A DNA stretch of 64,000 bases from Cellulosimicrobium funkei (GTDB lineage: Bacteria; Actinomycetota; Actinomycetes; Actinomycetales; Cellulomonadaceae). Each line of letters opens with the position of its first letter. Position 1 is the stretch's first letter. Location of the stretch: assembly GCF_004519295.1 (NCBI RefSeq), contig NZ_SOZH01000004.1:310001-374000 (forward strand), written 5' to 3'. Shown here piece after piece: positions 59,370 through 64,000 of this stretch. The notes beneath the pieces were generated by a model that was given only the letters and a program-made list of their open reading frames with translations, did no database searches and had not been told where the DNA came from. Both the position numbers and the translations under genes were made by a program.

Positions 59370-62300
59370 TCAGCCGCAGGCGGGCTGCCCGTGCTCCGGT
59401 GTCGCGACGGTCTCGCGCTCGTCGGCGTCGTCGGACGGCGTGGCCGTCGTGGTCACGGGGCCGGTCGTGGCCCCGCGGACGGCGAACGACTGGTACGCGT
59501 TCTTCCCCGGGGCGACCGCGGGGAAGCTCTTCGCGCCCCACGGGGTGGCGACCTCGACGTCGAGCGGGACGTCGTCGTCGTTCACGACGCGCACCGCCAC
59601 GTACGCCTTGCCCGCGAGGCACCGCACCTCGGCCGTCGCCGTCACGGCGACCCCGGGGTGGGCCGCGGGGTCCGCGGCGCCGGGCGCGAGCACGCGCAGC
59701 GCCGTGAGGCCCGGGTCGCCGTCGCGCCACGACGTGCTCAGCGCGACGTACCGGGCCGTGCGGTCCACGGCGAGCGCGCCGCGCACGTCGCCGGTGCCGA
59801 TCGTCCCGACGTCGGTGAACGTCAGGCCGTCGTCGCTCACCGAGACGACCGACTCCGGCGCGCCGCCGCGCTCCCACGCGGCGACGACGGTGCCGATCTT
59901 GCGCGGCGCGCCCAGGTCGGTGACCATGCGGCCGTCCGGTCCGGGCACCCACGACGTCGCGGCGTCGCCGTCCACGGCGAGCGACGGCGACGTCATGCCG
60001 GCGGGCAGCACGGACGCGGGGAACGTGAGCGTGCTGAGCGCGTGGTCCGCGACCGGGAACGGGGTCGCGTCCCGGAGGGTGACGCGCGTGCCCGACGGCG
60101 TCGCCCCGACGGTGCGCGTCGCGCCCGTCTCGGCGTGGTGCAGCACGACCGGCGCCCCGTCGCCGCTGACGCGGAACGAGCGGGCGTCGTCGACGGCGAC
60201 CGTGACCCCGGAGGGGGTCTGCCCGGCGGGCGTGGCGACCGTCGCGCGCGGGGCGAGGACGACGGCGTCGCCCGCGGGGACCGTGACCGCGAGCGTCGAG
60301 GCGTCCGACCCCACGGCCTGGGTGCCGGCGTAGACCGGGACGGCCCCGCCGTCGTGCGGGACGGTGAGGGTCGTCGCGACGTCGGCGCCCGTGAGGTTGA
60401 ACGCGACGACGTACCCGTCGACCGCGCTCACGAGCACGCCCGCCGCGTCGGCCGTGGGCACGCGAGCCCCGGCCTGTGCGGCCGTGGCCGCGGCGTCGCC
60501 CGGGACCATCTCGACGAGCCGGGGCCCGGTCGCGCCGTCGGTGAGCCGCACGACGTGGCGCGTGTCCGTCGCGCGCGAGACGGTCACGGGGGCGTCCGAG
60601 CCGCGCACGACGAACCCGGCCTCGCCCTCGACGTTGAGCCAGTCGCCCTCGCTGCTCAGCACCTGGTCGCCCGTGTACCGGAACGACGCGGCGTCGTGCC
60701 ACGTCTGCCCGTCGAGCGACGTCTGCACGCGGTACTCCTGGCCCGCGGCGACCTCCCAGCCGAGCTGGACCTGGCTCACCGCGGTGGGCACGCCGAGGTC
60801 GACCTGGACCCAGGAGTCGGGCCGCGTGCGGTCCGCGACCGCGACGGCCCAGCGGGTCGTGGCGGAGCCGTCGGTGACGGCGCTCGCAGGGTTGGACCCG
60901 TTGGCGCTCGACGCCGTGGCCGCCTTGCCCGCGGCGACGTCGGTCCCCGTGGGCGAGAACGCGCGCAGGTGGTAGAGCGAGTAGCCGTAGGCCGCGTCGC
61001 CGCGCACGCCCTGCATGCGGACGTAGCGCGTCGTGACGGGGCCGGGCTCGTCGGCGCCCGCGGGCGTGAGGTCGACGGTGTCGAGCCGCGCGACGTTCAC
61101 GTCCGCCGGGGCCTTGCCGTAGGCGGTCGCGGTGGTCCAGGTCTCGCCGTCGGTCGACGTCTGGACGAGGTAGCGCGCGCCCGCGCTCGCCTCCCACGCG
61201 AACCGCACGCCGCCCACGGTGGTCTCCTCGCCGAGGTCGACCTGGATCCACGAGTCGGGGCGCGTGCGCTCGCCGACCGCGACGGCCCAGCGGGTCGACG
61301 GGTTGCCGTCGGTCACGCGCGCCGCGGTGCGGCCGCCCGCCGTGTCCTGGCTGGACGCGGTCGCGACCTTCCCGGCGGCGAGGTCGGTCGTCGACCCCTC
61401 GTCGCCGTAGGCGTGGAACGCGAACATCGAGTAGCCGTACTGCGGGTGGCCCTGCTGCCCGAGGAGCCGGACGTACCGCGCCGTGACGGGCGCGAACGAC
61501 AGGTCGTCGACGCGCGCGGCCTTCGCGTCCGCGGGGTCGGCCGGACGCGTCACGGGGAGCGTCGCGGTGGTCTCGCCCTCGGCGGTCGTGTAGGTGCGCG
61601 ACCCGTCGAGGCCCGAGTAGCCGTTCATGGCGAGGTTGCGGACCGACAGGCTGGCGTCCTCCGTGCCCGCCCCGGTCGACGCGTAGACGGCCGCGCCGGT
61701 CGGGAGCGTGACCTGACCCGCGTAGCCGCTGCCGACCCGGAACACCGACGACGTGCCCTCGAAGCCGTCGCGCGGCCCGGTGTACGTCCGCACGTGCCGG
61801 TCGTCGACCGTCGCGCCCGTGGTCGGGTAGAGGAACGGGGTCGAGCCGGAGACGTGGAACAACCACGAGTCGTGCGCGGGGACCCAGGGGAACTTGACGA
61901 AGCCCTTGCGGCTCGACGCCGCGGCCCACGCGTCCGCCGTCTGCTGGACGGTCAGGCCGGGCCCGGCGCCGAAGTCGCGCACGCCGGCGAGGCGCTCGAA
62001 GAACTCGTCCTGCGGCGTCGGCTCGACGGGGCCCTCGGGCGACTCGGCGGCCTCGACGTGCAGGAGGTAGGAGATCGCGATCTCGGCCCGCGCCTCGGGC
62101 TCGTACTTGGGCTCGCCCGAGAACTTCGCGAGCCGGTAGACCGGCGCGTACGACTGGTAGTCCTCGAGCGCGGCGGCGAGGTTCGCCTCGGCGCGCGCGG
62201 CGTCGGGGTCGCGCAGGACCTGGCCGAGGAACGCCATCGGGATGGCGTCGCGGCCGTAGAGGAACTCGCGGTCGGCGACCATGGGCATGAACGGCTCGCC

Positions 62301-63347
62301 CGCGTCGGACATGACGAGCTTGATCGACTCCCACAGCTCCGCCGAGTTGGGCTGGTGCGTGAGGATCTCCGGCAGCGGCTCGTCGCGCAGGAGGAAGTGG
62401 ATCGCGTTGCGCCCGCCTGACCGCCAGATGTCGGACTGGTAGTGCGGGCCGAACGACCCGTGGTTCTCCACGAGGTACGTGTCGTGGATGGTCTGCATGG
62501 TGTTCGTCGACACGGGCCTGCCCGCGACGACGGCCGGGTTGTTCCGGTCGGCCGTCGGCTGGCCCGCCGCGTTGCGGCCCCAGTCGCCGAGCTGCTCGGC
62601 CCAGCGCGCGGCGTCGGGGTCGTCGGGCGCCCACGCGAGGCCGGGCGCGAGGGCCTGCGTGTAGACGCCGACCTCCTCCTGCGCGGTGTCGCCCTCGTGC
62701 TTGCCCGTCGGCCAGTCCGCGGTCCACGAACCCGAGAGCGGGTCCTTGCCGAAGTCGAGGTCGGCCGTGTACTTCGACTGGCCCGTCGCGATCGTCGTGA
62801 GGTTGGCCTGCGTCGTGGCGTCGAGCTCGTCCCACAGCAGCGTCCCGGCCGCGAGGAAGTAGGACTGGAACGTCGAGTCCCAGAACAGCTTCTTGCCCCA
62901 CGCGCCCGCCGGGTCCACGAACCGGTTGGTCGCTGCGTAGTGCCGGATCGTCGCGAGCGTGCGGGCACGCAGCGTCTCCTCCGGGACCCCCGCGAGCTCG
63001 GCGTCGTACTCGCCGTGGGTCAGGAGCACGGCGTTGCCCAGCACGACGGCGAAGTTGAAGTCCTTGAGCTGGTACACCCCGGCGGACTCGTCCCAGACGG
63101 TCTCGACCCAGCGCGTGTGCCGCAGCAGCGCGCCGTAGTAGTCGGCGGCGGTCGCGTCGGGGGCGCCGTACGCCGGAGCGGCGTCGACCGTGGTCGACGC
63201 CGGGGCCGCGGGCGGGGAGGCCGGCGCGCCCTGGGCGGTCGCGGGGGCCAGAAGGAGGGAGCCGGCCGTCGCGAGCGCGAGGGCGGCGGTCGTCGTGCGG
63301 CGCCGAGCGCGGCGCACGGCAGGGGGCGGGGCGGGCGATCGGGTCAT
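59370..63347 (-). CDS. Large secreted discoidin-domain protein, probable carbohydrate-active enzyme
   Basis: 1325 residues. A twin-Arg-like/Sec signal (RRARRRTTTAALALATAGSL) ends near AQGA. Residues ~60-490 are helix-rich with Trp/Tyr/His/Asp, resembling an (alpha/alpha)n glycosidase or lyase barrel (NHGSFGPHYQSDIWRSGG, WGKKLFWDSTFQSYFLAAG). At least two F5/8-type C (CBM32) domains follow near 650-920 (GNPSTRWAVAV, DSWIQVDLG; ATTRWAVAV, DSWVQVDLG), and a third is likely at ~1130-1230. The end is beta-rich with two Cys. It probably degrades a polysaccharide outside the cell. A LacI-type operator covers its promoter, and a sugar permease gene lies upstream. Confidence 0.75.
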   Translation of the reverse strand: MTRSPAPPPAVRRARRRTTTAALALATAGSLLLAPATAQGAPASPPAAPASTTVDAAPAYGAPDATAADYYGALLRHTRWVETVWDESAGVYQLKDFNFAVVLGNAVLLTHGEYDAELAGVPEETLRARTLATIRHYAATNRFVDPAGAWGKKLFWDSTFQSYFLAAGTLLWDELDATTQANLTTIATGQSKYTADLDFGKDPLSGSWTADWPTGKHEGDTAQEEVGVYTQALAPGLAWAPDDPDAARWAEQLGDWGRNAAGQPTADRNNPAVVAGRPVSTNTMQTIHDTYLVENHGSFGPHYQSDIWRSGGRNAIHFLLRDEPLPEILTHQPNSAELWESIKLVMSDAGEPFMPMVADREFLYGRDAIPMAFLGQVLRDPDAARAEANLAAALEDYQSYAPVYRLAKFSGEPKYEPEARAEIAISYLLHVEAAESPEGPVEPTPQDEFFERLAGVRDFGAGPGLTVQQTADAWAAASSRKGFVKFPWVPAHDSWLFHVSGSTPFLYPTTGATVDDRHVRTYTGPRDGFEGTSSVFRVGSGYAGQVTLPTGAAVYASTGAGTEDASLSVRNLAMNGYSGLDGSRTYTTAEGETTATLPVTRPADPADAKAARVDDLSFAPVTARYVRLLGQQGHPQYGYSMFAFHAYGDEGSTTDLAAGKVATASSQDTAGGRTAARVTDGNPSTRWAVAVGERTRPDSWIQVDLGEETTVGGVRFAWEASAGARYLVQTSTDGETWTTATAYGKAPADVNVARLDTVDLTPAGADEPGPVTTRYVRMQGVRGDAAYGYSLYHLRAFSPTGTDVAAGKAATASSANGSNPASAVTDGSATTRWAVAVADRTRPDSWVQVDLGVPTAVSQVQLGWEVAAGQEYRVQTSLDGQTWHDAASFRYTGDQVLSSEGDWLNVEGEAGFVVRGSDAPVTVSRATDTRHVVRLTDGATGPRLVEMVPGDAAATAAQAGARVPTADAAGVLVSAVDGYVVAFNLTGADVATTLTVPHDGGAVPVYAGTQAVGSDASTLAVTVPAGDAVVLAPRATVATPAGQTPSGVTVAVDDARSFRVSGDGAPVVLHHAETGATRTVGATPSGTRVTLRDATPFPVADHALSTLTFPASVLPAGMTSPSLAVDGDAATSWVPGPDGRMVTDLGAPRKIGTVVAAWERGGAPESVVSVSDDGLTFTDVGTIGTGDVRGALAVDRTARYVALSTSWRDGDPGLTALRVLAPGAADPAAHPGVAVTATAEVRCLAGKAYVAVRVVNDDDVPLDVEVATPWGAKSFPAVAPGKNAYQSFAVRGATTGPVTTTATPSDDADERETVATPEHGQPACG

Positions 63348-63452
63348 GGTGCGTGTCTCTCGTCGGCGTCGTCGGGAGCGGGTCCGCCGGGGACGGCGGT
63401 GCGGCGCGGGTGGTTGCCGAGGGGCCAGGGGTGCGGAGCGCCGGTGCTCGCC

Positions 63453-63481
63453 ATCCTGACAGCGCTGTCTGGCTGTGTCCA
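63453..63481 (-). promoter_or_regulatory. Promoter of the discoidin-protein gene with LacI-type operator
   Basis: On the minus strand -35 TGGACA (plus 63476-63481) and -10 CAGGAT (plus 63453-63458) are 17 bases apart. The perfect palindrome GACAGCGCTGTC (63458-63469), with the AGCGCT core of LacI-family sites, lies between them. Confidence 0.7.
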
Positions 63482-63529
63482 GGGGTTCCGGAGAACTGCT
63501 GCGGGTGATCCTCGGCGGTGCGGGACGAG

Positions 63530-63580
63530 CGGAGGCCCGCCGGGGAACGTGGTGCGACCACGCTCCCCGACGGGCCTCCG
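63530..63580 (-). terminator. Long hairpin after the sugar permease gene
   Basis: CGGAGGCCCG (63530-63539) pairs with CGGGCCTCCG (63571-63580), with further pairing inside (GTGGT / ACCAC). It ends the ABC operon 27 bases past its stop. Confidence 0.75.
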
Positions 63581-63606
63581 GGCGGCGGACGACGCCCGGT
63601 CGGGGC

Positions 63607-64000
<394 letters not shown>

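Overview
The window comes from a very GC-rich, Gram-positive actinobacterium. Sampled rows run near 75% GC, GTG starts are common, and genes are packed with ATGA/GTGA stop-start overlaps. A four-gene conservon (kinase, Roadblock, DUF742, GTPase), a proteasome activator ending in GQYL, DinB/DUF664-type proteins, a DtxR/IdeR-style iron box and several LacI/AglE-type sugar transport modules point to the order Micrococcales. A Cellulomonas, Cellulosimicrobium or Promicromonospora relative is my best guess, from gene content only. Nothing looks like a plasmid, prophage or insertion sequence, and no CRISPR array was seen.

Layout. 1-6.4 kb: a truncated DinB-like gene, a small membrane protein, a coupled 52-residue membrane peptide plus family-2 glycosyltransferase, a TipAL-like MerR regulator behind its own palindromic promoter, an EF-G-like GTPase, and a lower-GC Abi/HEPN gene that shares its stop codon with the GTPase. 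6.5-11.5 kb: a heme uptake and degradation locus (HmuTUV transporter, heme oxygenase, TetR regulator) with two iron boxes and extra palindromes. 11.5-18.3 kb: a DinB-like protein, a hypothetical protein, a 644-base gap that may carry a non-coding transcript, pirin, a DUF5926-like protein, a glycosyltransferase, and a three-gene regulator/GNAT/membrane operon. 18.3-24 kb: a sugar-acid type catabolic operon (enolase-superfamily dehydratase, SDR, ASRT-family protein, sugar porter) facing a GntR regulator, then a choloylglycine-hydrolase-like enzyme. 24-31 kb: a 1556-residue membrane protein built from two copies of one module, an FBP zinc protein with a TetR partner, and a diacylglycerol-kinase-like enzyme. 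31-35.4 kb: serS, a HAD phosphatase, a lipoprotein gene bracketed by inverted 21-base repeats, and map. 35.5-40.4 kb: a LacI regulator and an AglEFG-like alpha-glucoside ABC transporter with no ATPase. 40.5-43 kb: an EamA exporter, Bpa and a quinone oxidoreductase. 43.3-49.2 kb: the conservon. 49.3-55.4 kb: tRNA-Ser(UGA), a GMC oxidoreductase, a ThrE-like exporter, tRNA-Ser(GCU), an FtsX-type ABC exporter and tRNA-Arg(ACG). 55.5-64 kb: a TetR regulator with an alpha/beta hydrolase, a Pro-rich membrane protein, a GyrI-like protein, a NrdG-like radical SAM protein, a 1325-residue secreted discoidin protein under a LacI-type operator, and the truncated end of another sugar ABC permease.

Regulation is unusually readable. 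At least nine genes carry a TANNNT -10 element 6-7 bases before the start codon, which is the signature of leaderless transcription. Palindromic operators sit over promoters of the MerR, heme, GntR, winged-helix, FBP/TetR, LacI and discoidin-protein units. Function assignments rest on motifs read by eye; no database search was possible.
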